Below are positions 16,802-24,498 of a stretch of DNA of 64,000 bases, in pieces (position 1 is the first letter of the stretch; each line of letters opens with the position of its first letter). Both the position numbers and the translations under genes were made by a program. This DNA is from Gluconobacter cerinus (GTDB lineage Bacteria; Pseudomonadota; Alphaproteobacteria; Acetobacterales; Acetobacteraceae): NCBI RefSeq assembly GCF_002723935.1, contig NZ_BEWM01000002.1, positions 558,001-622,000 on the forward strand, read 5' to 3'. The notes under the pieces are model-generated. The model was not told the origin of the DNA. It worked only from the letters and a program-made list of their open reading frames with translations, and did no database searches.

Positions 16802-17926
16802 ATGACGTTCGGGCGCAGGTTCTTTCTGGCAAATACAATGCTGTTTTCAGCCAGTATCGCTTTGACCGGGCGTGCATCGGCTACGGCAGCTTCAGATGGA
16901 GCGGGCGATGACCTGACCCGCTTCATCTACGCGATGCCAAAGGCCGAGATGCATGTGCATATTGAAGGCACGCTTGAGCCGGAAATGAAGTTCCGTCTGG
17001 CCCAGCGCAATGGTGTCTCCCTGCCGTACAGCACGGTTGAAGACATGCGGGCCAGTTATAACTTCCACGATCTTCAGAGCTTTCTGAAGATTTTCTACGA
17101 GGGCAAAACCGTTCTGCTCAAGGAGCAGGATTTCTATGACCTTACATATGCCTATCTGACCAAAGCAGCCTCCCAGAATGTGCTGTATGCGGAGATATTC
17201 TTCGATCCGCAGATGCATACAGATCGTGGCATTCCGTTCGCTACGGTTATGAATGGCCTCACGCGGGCGCAGGCTGATGGCCGACGTAATCTGAAGATCG
17301 ACTCCCAGCTTGTTCTTTGCTTCGAGCGGGAACTGACGGCTGAGTCTGCCATGAAGACGCTGGAGGCAGCGCTTCCCTACCGTCAGCATATTGTCGGTAT
17401 TGGGTTGGACTCTGACGAGAAGAACAATCCCCCTGACAAATTCCGGGAGGTGTTTGCCCGCGCCCGTAAAGCCGGTTTCCACCTGACGATGCATTGTGAC
17501 CTGAACCAGCTCGATACGCATGAACATATCCGGCAGGTGCTGGAAGACATTCAGGCAGACCGCATTGATCATGGCGGCAATATTCTGGAGCGTCCGGATC
17601 TGGTGGCTGTGGCAAAACGCCGAGGCACAGCGTTTACCGTTTGCCCGGTTGCCTGTGGCTGGCTGCGGGAAAATGGTGAAAACATCAACATCATTCGCGG
17701 AATGCTCGATCAGGGGCTGAAAGTTACGGTCGCGTCTGATGATCCCGCTTACATGAAGAGCAATTATGTGGCGGAGAGCCTTGTCGTGGCGCAGGGCGAT
17801 GGCGCGTTGAGCAAAGGCGATCTTCTGACGCTGGCGCGAAACAGTTTTGAGGCTGCCTGGATCAGCCCGGCGCAGCGCAAAATCTATCTGGGCAAGCTGG
17901 AAGCCTTTCGTCGTCAGTGGGCTTGA
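16802..17926 (+). CDS. Exported adenosine/adenine deaminase
   Basis: 374 residues. The metal-dependent deaminase motifs are present: MHVHIEG zinc ligands near residue 50, HCDL, IDHG and SDDPAY near the C-terminus. The segment YAEIFFDPQMHTDRGI is typical of the adenine-deaminase-like branch. The N-terminus GRRFFLANTMLFSASIALTGRASA looks like a twin-arginine signal (RRxFL then a hydrophobic stretch and an A-x-A site), so the folded zinc enzyme should be periplasmic. Most adenosine deaminases are cytoplasmic, so this location is unusual. A 9-base-pair hairpin lies just upstream (16745-16773). Confidence 0.85.
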   Translation: MTFGRRFFLANTMLFSASIALTGRASATAASDGAGDDLTRFIYAMPKAEMHVHIEGTLEPEMKFRLAQRNGVSLPYSTVEDMRASYNFHDLQSFLKIFYEGKTVLLKEQDFYDLTYAYLTKAASQNVLYAEIFFDPQMHTDRGIPFATVMNGLTRAQADGRRNLKIDSQLVLCFERELTAESAMKTLEAALPYRQHIVGIGLDSDEKNNPPDKFREVFARARKAGFHLTMHCDLNQLDTHEHIRQVLEDIQADRIDHGGNILERPDLVAVAKRRGTAFTVCPVACGWLRENGENINIIRGMLDQGLKVTVASDDPAYMKSNYVAESLVVAQGDGALSKGDLLTLARNSFEAAWISPAQRKIYLGKLEAFRRQWA

Positions 17927-18007
17927 AGGACTGGTCAGTGGGGCTGATATGAAATAGGTAGTGGTGATGAGGGTTTGATCTCTGTTCGGTTTGACCGATC
18001 AATCATA

Positions 18008-18027
18008 TTGACAGGAACTGTTTCCTG
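18008..18027 (+). promoter_or_regulatory. Candidate ahpC promoter region with inverted repeat
   Basis: A perfect -35-like TTGACA at 18008-18013 overlaps an inverted repeat CAGGAA-ctgt-TTCCTG (18012-18027), about 70 bases upstream of ahpC. No good -10 box follows, as is common for activator-dependent promoters. OxyR control is inferred only from gene content. Confidence 0.35.
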
Positions 18028-18093
18028 ACCTTCTCATTTTGTGGGACATAGGTTCCGCAACCTAACACGAGCGACAAAGCAGGAGACCTTCTG

Positions 18094-18657
18094 ATGGTTC
18101 GCATTAACTCCACACTGGCCCCGTTCTCGACCGATGCATTCCGCAACGGCGAATTCCTGACGGTCACGGATGCAGACGTCCGTGGCAAGTGGTCCGTCTT
18201 CTTCTTCTATCCGGCAGACTTCACGTTCGTTTGCCCGACAGAACTCGAAGATCTGGCTGATAATCAGGCCGCTTTCGACAAGCTGGGCGTTGAAATCTAT
18301 TCCGTTTCCACGGACAAGCATTTCACGCACAAGGCTTGGCACGACACGTCCCCGGCTATTGGCAAGATCAAGTACACCATGCTGGGCGACCCGACGGGTG
18401 TGATCTCCCGCAACTTCGGTGTTCTGATCGAAGAAGCTGGTCTGGCTGATCGCGGCACGTTCCTGCTCGATCCGGAAGGCAAGGTTCAGTACATCGAAAT
18501 CACGGCTGGTGGCGTTGGCCGCTCCGCGACGGAACTGCTGGAGAAGATCCAGGCCGCTCAGTATGTCGCCACGCATCCGGGTGAAGTCTGCCCGGCCAAG
18601 TGGAAGGAAGGCGGCGAAACGCTGAAGCCTTCTCTCGACCTCGTCGGCAAGATCTGA
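18094..18657 (+). CDS. ahpC: Alkyl hydroperoxide reductase peroxiredoxin subunit AhpC
   Basis: 187 residues, the normal length for a typical 2-Cys peroxiredoxin. The peroxidatic cysteine is Cys47 ([13 protein letters not shown]) and the resolving cysteine Cys166 ([13 protein letters not shown]). It reduces hydrogen peroxide and organic hydroperoxides in the cytoplasm and is recycled by AhpF, encoded next. Codon use looks strongly biased, as expected for an abundant protein. Preceded by AGGAGACC as ribosome site. Confidence 0.96.
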   Translation: MVRINSTLAPFSTDAFRNGEFLTVTDADVRGKWSVFFFYPADFTFVCPTELEDLADNQAAFDKLGVEIYSVSTDKHFTHKAWHDTSPAIGKIKYTMLGDPTGVISRNFGVLIEEAGLADRGTFLLDPEGKVQYIEITAGGVGRSATELLEKIQAAQYVATHPGEVCPAKWKEGGETLKPSLDLVGKI

Positions 18658-18665
18658 TTTTGCCG

Positions 18666-18713
18666 GGTGAGGCGGGATCGCCTCACCATTCCCTGCCCCT
18701 TCATCGGGGTAGG
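18666..18713 (+). terminator. Tandem hairpins between ahpC and ahpF
   Basis: The first hairpin has a perfect 9-base-pair stem GGTGAGGCG/CGCCTCACC with a four-base loop (18666-18687). A second, CCCTgCCCC/GGGGtAGGG, follows directly (18691-18713). Neither has a U run. Likely a processing or partial attenuation site that lowers ahpF expression relative to ahpC. Confidence 0.5.
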
Positions 18714-18755
18714 GCTCTTCAAGATTTCACCAATTTTAAATTGCTGGAGAAAACG

Positions 18756-20318
18756 ATGCTTCAGGACGACCTGAAAACCCAGATGCGCGCCTATATGGAA
18801 TATCTGCGCAGTGACGTCGTGCTGGAAGCTACCCTTGGCACCGACGAGCGCTCCGCCGAAGTGCGTGGATTGCTGGAAGACATTGCCAGCCTGTCCAACA
18901 AGGTGACGTTCTCCGACGCCGGAACTGCTTCCCGCCGCCCATCTTTCCTGATTCGCCGGGCCGGTTCGGTTGAAGCCGTGACATTCGCTGGCCTCCCGAT
19001 GGGGCATGAGTTTACCTCGCTGGTCTTGGCGCTGCTTCAGGTCAGCGGTCATCCGCCCAAGATCGACGCTGATCTTGGCGAGCAGATCAAAGCGCTGGAC
19101 GGAGATTTCCATTTCGAGACCTATTTCTCCCAGTCCTGCCAGAATTGCCCGGATGTGGTGCAGGCGCTGAACGCCATGAGCGTCCTGAATCCAAAAATCC
19201 ATCACGTCGCGATTGATGGGGCGGATTTTCAGGAAGAAGTCGAACGCCTTGGCATTCGGTCTGTGCCGCAGGTCTATCTGAATGGGCAGCCATTTGCCTC
19301 TGGTCGCATGGAAGTCGCGGATATTCTGGCAAAGCTGGATGCGTCTTCTGTTGAGCGTGCGGCTGCCAAGCTGAACGACGTTGCACCATTTGATGTTCTG
19401 GTACTGGGCGCGGGCCCGGCGGGTGCATCCGCAGCGATTTATGCTGCACGTAAAGGCTTGCGGACGGGCCTCGTTGCGGACCGTTTCGGTGGTCAGGTGA
19501 TGGATACGGCTGGCATCGAGAACTTCATTTCCGTCAAGGAAACAGAAGGCCCACAGCTATCTGCTGCGCTTGAAGCCCATGTGCGCCAGTACGACGTGCA
19601 GATCATCGCGTCCCAGAAAGCAGCAAAACTTGTTCCGGCGGCTCAGATTGGTGGCTTGCATGAGATCGCTCTGGAAAGTGGGGCGAGCCTGCATTCCAAG
19701 ACGGTTATTCTGGCAACCGGTGCACGGTGGCGCCAGCTAGGCGTTCCGGGTGAAGAGGAATATCGCACCAAGGGCGTGGCCTACTGCCCGCATTGCGATG
19801 GCCCGTTCTACAAGGGACGCCCTGTTGTTGTGACGGGCGGCGGCAATAGCGGTGTTGAAGCTGCAATTGATCTGGCGAATATCGTCTCACACGTTACGCT
19901 TTTGCAGCGCGGTGCGCACCTGAAGGCGGATAAGGTGTTGCAGGACAAGTTGCTGAGCCTGCCCAACGTCACGGTTCTGATGAGTGCGCTCACCACGAAG
20001 ATCGAAGGTGACGGCAAGGAAGTCACGGGTCTGACTTACAGCGACGCTGATGGTGGCCTGCACCACATCAAGACGGACGGCGTATTCGTTCAGATCGGTC
20101 TGCTGCCAAATACGGACTGGTTGAAGGGGACCCTGGATCTGAGCCCGTATGGTGAGATCGTGATCAACGATCATTGCGCAACATCAGTGCCGGGGATCTA
20201 CGCTGCGGGTGATGCGACGACAGTGCCGTATAAGCAGATTGTCATTGCCATGGGTGAGGGCGCAAAGGCCTCCCTGTCTGCCTTTGACTACCTGATCCGC
20301 TTGCCTGTGCAGGCATAA
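18756..20318 (+). CDS. ahpF: Alkyl hydroperoxide reductase flavoprotein subunit AhpF
   Basis: 520 residues from the ATG preceded by GGAGA. The order is two tandem thioredoxin-like folds with the redox pair Cys128-x2-Cys131 (SCQNCPD), then a FAD domain (VLGAGPAG near 217-223) and the thioredoxin-reductase-like disulfide Cys344-x2-Cys347 (YCPHCDG), then an NADH domain (GGGNSGVEA). It passes electrons from NADH to AhpC. Same transcript as ahpC across a 98-base spacer with two hairpins. Confidence 0.95.
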   Translation: MLQDDLKTQMRAYMEYLRSDVVLEATLGTDERSAEVRGLLEDIASLSNKVTFSDAGTASRRPSFLIRRAGSVEAVTFAGLPMGHEFTSLVLALLQVSGHPPKIDADLGEQIKALDGDFHFETYFSQSCQNCPDVVQALNAMSVLNPKIHHVAIDGADFQEEVERLGIRSVPQVYLNGQPFASGRMEVADILAKLDASSVERAAAKLNDVAPFDVLVLGAGPAGASAAIYAARKGLRTGLVADRFGGQVMDTAGIENFISVKETEGPQLSAALEAHVRQYDVQIIASQKAAKLVPAAQIGGLHEIALESGASLHSKTVILATGARWRQLGVPGEEEYRTKGVAYCPHCDGPFYKGRPVVVTGGGNSGVEAAIDLANIVSHVTLLQRGAHLKADKVLQDKLLSLPNVTVLMSALTTKIEGDGKEVTGLTYSDADGGLHHIKTDGVFVQIGLLPNTDWLKGTLDLSPYGEIVINDHCATSVPGIYAAGDATTVPYKQIVIAMGEGAKASLSAFDYLIRLPVQA

Positions 20319-20347
20319 TTGGTGAGGCCTTGGGGAGAAGGAAAAGG

Positions 20348-21016
20348 ATGTATATGGTTCAGGCCATGCATCCTTATCTGCTCCCCCTCCTTGCCTTCGC
20401 ACTGACTGCCGCCCTTTTCACCATTACGCCGGGCCTGGATACCGCCATGACCCTCCGGACGGCCACGACGTCCGGATGGAAAGCCGGGCTGGCGGCGGTT
20501 ATGGGAATCTGTCTTGGGCTGGGCGTCTGGGGCCTGGGAGCGGCTTTTGGCCTGACTGCACTTTTGGCGGCGTCAGAGACGGCATTCACAGCCGTCAAAT
20601 GGGCGGGGGCGCTTTATCTGGGATGGATAGGCATCAAGCTGCTTCTACATCCCCGATCATCCTTGTCGAAAGAAGAGGCTGAAGCATCCGTTGAGCAGCC
20701 GACGAACCGTCCAGAGGCAGGACTGGCCTTTCGGCGCGGTTTGCTGAGCAATCTGCTGAACCCCAAGGTTGGCGTCTTTTACATGACGTTTATGCCGCAG
20801 TTTATTCCGCCCCATGTCAATGTGCGCGAATTTTCGCTTCTGCTAACCGCCATCCAGGCGTTGCTGTCTTTTGCATGGCTTGGACTGCTGGTCGCCTTGA
20901 CCATTCCTCTGGGACGCTTTCTGTCCAGTCCGACCGTCGTACGGCGTATGGACCGCCTGACCGGCAGCGTTTTCTTGCTGTTCAGCCTTAAGCTGGCACT
21001 TGCCCGTCGGGCTTGA
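20348..21016 (+). CDS. LysE/RhtB-family amino acid exporter
   Basis: About 222 residues from the ATG that follows GAGAAGGA. About six membrane segments. The family N-terminus reads ALTAALFTITPGLDTAMTLRTA, and GVFYMTFMPQF near residue 145 is characteristic of LysE/RhtB proteins. Likely exports an amino acid or derivative; substrate not predictable. Located 29 bases behind ahpF, so read-through is possible, though the function seems unrelated. Confidence 0.85.
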   Translation: MYMVQAMHPYLLPLLAFALTAALFTITPGLDTAMTLRTATTSGWKAGLAAVMGICLGLGVWGLGAAFGLTALLAASETAFTAVKWAGALYLGWIGIKLLLHPRSSLSKEEAEASVEQPTNRPEAGLAFRRGLLSNLLNPKVGVFYMTFMPQFIPPHVNVREFSLLLTAIQALLSFAWLGLLVALTIPLGRFLSSPTVVRRMDRLTGSVFLLFSLKLALARRA

Positions 21017-21126
21017 GAGCAGACTCGATTTTTCAGCACTTTTTGTGGCAGGCTGACAGCAGCAGGTCTTCTTGAATCTGGTATGCGGGGTCTGCTGATG
21101 AATGCTGTTCTGAAAGGAGCTCGATC

Positions 21127-21459
21127 ATGAGTGCAAAATTTGAACTCTATACCGACACTGCTGGCGAATATCGTTTTCGCCTGAAAGCAGCTAACGGAGA
21201 GAGTATTCTTGCCAGTGAAGGGTACAAGCAGAAAGCCAGTGCGGTGAATGGTATTGCTTCCGTTCAGAAGCATGCCCCTGACGACGCCCATTATGAGCGT
21301 AAGATTTCAGCGTCTGGAAAGCCGTTCTTTAATCTGAAGGCTTCAAACGGGCAGGTGATTGGTAGCAGTCAGGCGTACAGCAGTGAAAGTGCGCGGAATG
21401 CCGGGATTGAATCCGTTAAGAAAAATGCACCGTCAGCTGTGACGGTAGATGCTGTATAA
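21127..21459 (+). CDS. YegP/DUF1508-family protein
   Basis: 110 residues made of two copies of the YegP repeat: FELYTDTAGEYRFRLKAANGESILASEGY and YERKISASGKPFFNLKASNGQVIGSSQAY, each followed by an SA..NGI/AGIxSV helix. The family forms a small beta-rich fold of unknown function, often stress induced. Good AAAGGAGC ribosome site. It stands alone, with a hairpin downstream. Confidence 0.88.
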   Translation: MSAKFELYTDTAGEYRFRLKAANGESILASEGYKQKASAVNGIASVQKHAPDDAHYERKISASGKPFFNLKASNGQVIGSSQAYSSESARNAGIESVKKNAPSAVTVDAV

Positions 21460-21476
21460 GAAGATCTGTTAATCTG

Positions 21477-21511
21477 CCTCTGCATCATTTTAGTACTATT
21501 GATGCAGGGGT
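21477..21511. terminator. Hairpin between convergent yegP-like and LuxR-type genes
   Basis: Near-perfect 11-base-pair stem CCTCTGCATCA/TGATGCAGGGG with a 12-base loop in the 63-base convergent spacer. No long U run on either strand, so it is a weak terminator at best. Confidence 0.45.
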
Positions 21512-21522
21512 GTGTAATAAAA

Positions 21523-22593
21523 CTAGGCTATAAAGCTGATATTCTTAACAAAAGCCGTAAGTTGGCTCTGGCTATTGACGCCTAACCTGACAAAAATATC
21601 TTTGACCATCTGTCGGGCAGTTCCTTCGGTGATATTCATTTTCAAAGAAGAGTCCTTAATGGAATTCCCATTCGCGATCAGGCAGGCAATTTTTGATTGA
21701 GACGCTGTAAGGAAAAGGTTGCTCAAAATAGCTTCCGTTTCAGAATTGACTCTATGAATGGAAAAAATAACCATTCTGGTTTGTTCCATTTTGGATGAAA
21801 CGTTTATTACTTTCGCAAAGAAAATCTTATCTGTTTCGGTTTTTATTTTTATGGGATTGTGAATGTCGCCGGATCCAGAGAGGAGGCGAGAAAATTTACT
21901 GTTACCATCAGAGCTTTTCACTTGGATTGTGTTGTTTTTTATAAAAATTCCATCGGATTCCATCCGGATTAGGTTGTTGTTCGCATATACAATTTTATTT
22001 TCTGAATTAATCAGAGCAATTCCAAACGGCATTTCTTTAAAGGAATTCTCAAATATTTCATGAAAATTCTTGCTCTTGTTAAAAGAGATTCCGGTTCCAA
22101 CTGCTTGAATAACGTGCGGAATTATTCGTGTCAGGTTTTGCTTGATGATTGCGCTTGATTGTATTGTTAATCCGTCTGGAGACTGTACTGATAATAGAAA
22201 CCTATTCCCATTTTCAGTTTTGAACATGGCATGATGTATTCTTCGAACACCAAATTCCCTTAAAAATTCCATGTAAAACGGTATTTTGTCGATTTGTTTG
22301 TCAGATAAGAAGCTGTCATCAACATATAGGAAGTCATTTTCTATTTTTTTTCTTGTATAGACAGACAGAGGTGATTTGTTTCGCCAGTGATTGTAATATA
22401 ATTCTTCTGTTTTCGGATCCTGATTGGAGCCAAACCGCCATTCAGACATGTCTTCGTCTAATGGAATTAAAGATGCGCCGCCAAAACTGCTGTCTGTGCA
22501 GTATTTTGCGATATTTACTAAGGCTTCATTCCATTCGGAGCGGTCTTCTATAGTTTTATAGATATTTTTTGTAATAAAAATATGATTTTCCAT
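21523..22593 (-). CDS. LuxR-type HTH transcriptional regulator, AT-rich
   Basis: About 356 residues from the ATG at 22593; an upstream ATG at 22626 is also possible and neither has a good ribosome site. The C-terminal 65 residues form a LuxR helix-turn-helix (LTASQSKIACLIANGNSIKD...TEGTARQMVKDIFVRLGV). The N-terminal 250 residues look like a sensory region without a recognised domain. Base composition is much more AT-rich than the flanking core genes, suggesting acquisition. It is divergent from the Hint-domain gene and may control it. Confidence 0.78.
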   Translation of the reverse strand: MENHIFITKNIYKTIEDRSEWNEALVNIAKYCTDSSFGGASLIPLDEDMSEWRFGSNQDPKTEELYYNHWRNKSPLSVYTRKKIENDFLYVDDSFLSDKQIDKIPFYMEFLREFGVRRIHHAMFKTENGNRFLLSVQSPDGLTIQSSAIIKQNLTRIIPHVIQAVGTGISFNKSKNFHEIFENSFKEMPFGIALINSENKIVYANNNLIRMESDGIFIKNNTIQVKSSDGNSKFSRLLSGSGDIHNPIKIKTETDKIFFAKVINVSSKMEQTRMVIFSIHRVNSETEAILSNLFLTASQSKIACLIANGNSIKDSSLKMNITEGTARQMVKDIFVRLGVNSQSQLTAFVKNISFIA

Positions 22594-22754
22594 TTGATGG
22601 ATTCTTTCTTTTGAAGCCGGAATCATCAGACAAAAATATTCAAAAAAAAGCAAACATCCACTACCATATGGGAGTGGTGGCCAAAATTCTCATGCTTCAA
22701 AAAAACAGGCGCGGTGAGTTGCAGATCTCATCTGGCTAGAGGCAGGAGAAAACA

Positions 22755-24440
22755 ATGGTAGCGTCAGTAATTTTCACCCCAACAGGGGGTAGCCAGTCTG
22801 TCGTCAGTGCACAGAATGGCGTAGTAACTATAGATAATTCTGGAAAAATATCTGGGGCGGCATTTTATACTGGCCTTCCTGTTCCAGATGCAAGTCAAGC
22901 AACAACAGGAAGTGTTATTGTAGATAATAATTCTGTTGTAACTGCCTCAAATTGGACAATTGGAACTGCATCCGAAAGTGCAGCAGTCACAGTGAGTGGA
23001 GGGGGATCTCTATCTCTCGATAACTCAGTTTCGATCACTAGCGGATCGAAGATAATTATTGGTAATGGCGGCACTGTAGTTCTTGGTGGTTATGCAACCA
23101 CAACAACAGGCCTTATCCAGTTCGACGAAGGCGGCGGTGGAACGCTTGAAATTGCAGCAGGAACAACGCCAAGTATTATTAGTTACATTACGAATATTAA
23201 AGAAAATGATACAATCATTCTCAGCGGCCTGACGGCAGACGGTTATACGTATGAGAACGGCGTTTATACACTGACCAATCAAGGCGTACCCATTTCCGGA
23301 ACATCTTCATTCCAGCTCCCGGCAGCGAATGAAGGAACGACCTTCACGGTTTCGACGATCAACGGCAAAACTTATCTGAGAACACTGGTTGTCGTGTGCT
23401 TTTTGCGGGGATCAATGGTCCGCACCGCACAGGGAGAGGTCGCAGTTGAAGATATCTGCATTGGCGACGAAGTTACCGTTTATGACTGGCAGGCTCAGGC
23501 CGAAGTAAATCGTCCGGTCGTGTGGGTTGGAACCAAAAAGGCCTTTGTCTGCCCAGGGCTGCCTGATGACAAAGCTGGTTATCCGGTCCGTGTTCTCAAG
23601 AATGCTATCTCAGATGGTGTTCCCTATGAAGACCTGCTGATCACTGCTGAACATTGCCTGTTCTTCGACGGTAAATTCGTACCTGTGCGGATGCTCGTAA
23701 ACGGTCGTTCCATTTTTTACGACAAGAGCATCACGTCTTACGACTATTACCATGTAGAGACGGAGCAGCACTCTGTTATCACCGCGAATGGCGTTCTTAC
23801 AGAGAGCTATCTGGACACAGGAAATCGTCGCTCATTTGCTCAAAGCGGCAATGTCGTCGCCTTGGGTGGCCGTGCTAAAACATGGGCTGAAGACGGTAAT
23901 GCGCCGCTGGATGTCAGGCGCGAGTTTGTGGAGCCGCTATTCCACCAGTTTGATGCGCGTGCCAGCAAGGTCTGCTCAGAGACGGTTTCCGAAGATGCAC
24001 CTCTTACGGAAGATGCTGATCTTCACCTGGTGACGGACACAGGCACGGTTATTCGCAAGACCCGTGAAGCCAATGACCGTGTCATGTTCATGATCCCTGC
24101 CAACGTCAAAAGCGTGCGGATTGTCTCCAGAACCAGCCGCCCGAGTGACGTTATCGGCCCGTTTGTAGATGACCGACGCAACCTCGGCGTTCTGATTGGC
24201 GATATCACTCTGTTTGAGGAGAGCCGTACTCACCGGATTACAGCGCATCTGAAGACTGAGACGCTGGAAGGCTGGAGCAATCCGGAGAAGGGTAACATGC
24301 GCTGGACAGCCGGTCGTGGTCTTCTGCCGCTTGGTAGCCGCCCTTCCAACAGCATTGCCATTCTTGCTCTGCAGATCAAAGCTGGCGGACCGTACAAACT
24401 GGCGCCTCAGAACAACGCAGGCCTGTCTCTTACAGCCTGA
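22755..24440 (+). CDS. Hint-domain (hedgehog/intein-like) surface protein
   Basis: 561 residues. Residues 1-210 are a repetitive, Gly/Thr/Ser/Asn-rich beta-helix-like passenger (GGTVVLGGYATTTTGL, GGGGTLEIAAGTT) without a Sec signal. Residues 215-360 form a Hint_2 domain that starts at Cys215 (CFLRGSMVRTAQGEVAVEDICIGDEV) and includes TAEHCLFFDGKFVPVRMLVNG. Such domains can cleave at the amino side of the cysteine. About 200 further residues follow. The passenger coding sequence is AT-rich while the Hint part has core-like GC, so the gene looks mosaic. Role probably cell-surface; unproven. Confidence 0.8.
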   Translation: MVASVIFTPTGGSQSVVSAQNGVVTIDNSGKISGAAFYTGLPVPDASQATTGSVIVDNNSVVTASNWTIGTASESAAVTVSGGGSLSLDNSVSITSGSKIIIGNGGTVVLGGYATTTTGLIQFDEGGGGTLEIAAGTTPSIISYITNIKENDTIILSGLTADGYTYENGVYTLTNQGVPISGTSSFQLPAANEGTTFTVSTINGKTYLRTLVVVCFLRGSMVRTAQGEVAVEDICIGDEVTVYDWQAQAEVNRPVVWVGTKKAFVCPGLPDDKAGYPVRVLKNAISDGVPYEDLLITAEHCLFFDGKFVPVRMLVNGRSIFYDKSITSYDYYHVETEQHSVITANGVLTESYLDTGNRRSFAQSGNVVALGGRAKTWAEDGNAPLDVRREFVEPLFHQFDARASKVCSETVSEDAPLTEDADLHLVTDTGTVIRKTREANDRVMFMIPANVKSVRIVSRTSRPSDVIGPFVDDRRNLGVLIGDITLFEESRTHRITAHLKTETLEGWSNPEKGNMRWTAGRGLLPLGSRPSNSIAILALQIKAGGPYKLAPQNNAGLSLTA

Positions 24441-24461
24441 AGCCCGGTATTTTCCTGCTTT

Positions 24462-24496
24462 GGCTCTGTCCCCTTGTCGGGAGCAGAGCCTTTTTT
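24462..24496 (+). terminator. Rho-independent terminator after the Hint-domain gene
   Basis: Stem GGCTCTG/CAGAGCC with an inner TCCC/GGGA pairing, followed by six T. It ends two bases before the acnA stop codon on the other strand. Confidence 0.85.
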
Positions 24497-24498
24497 GT

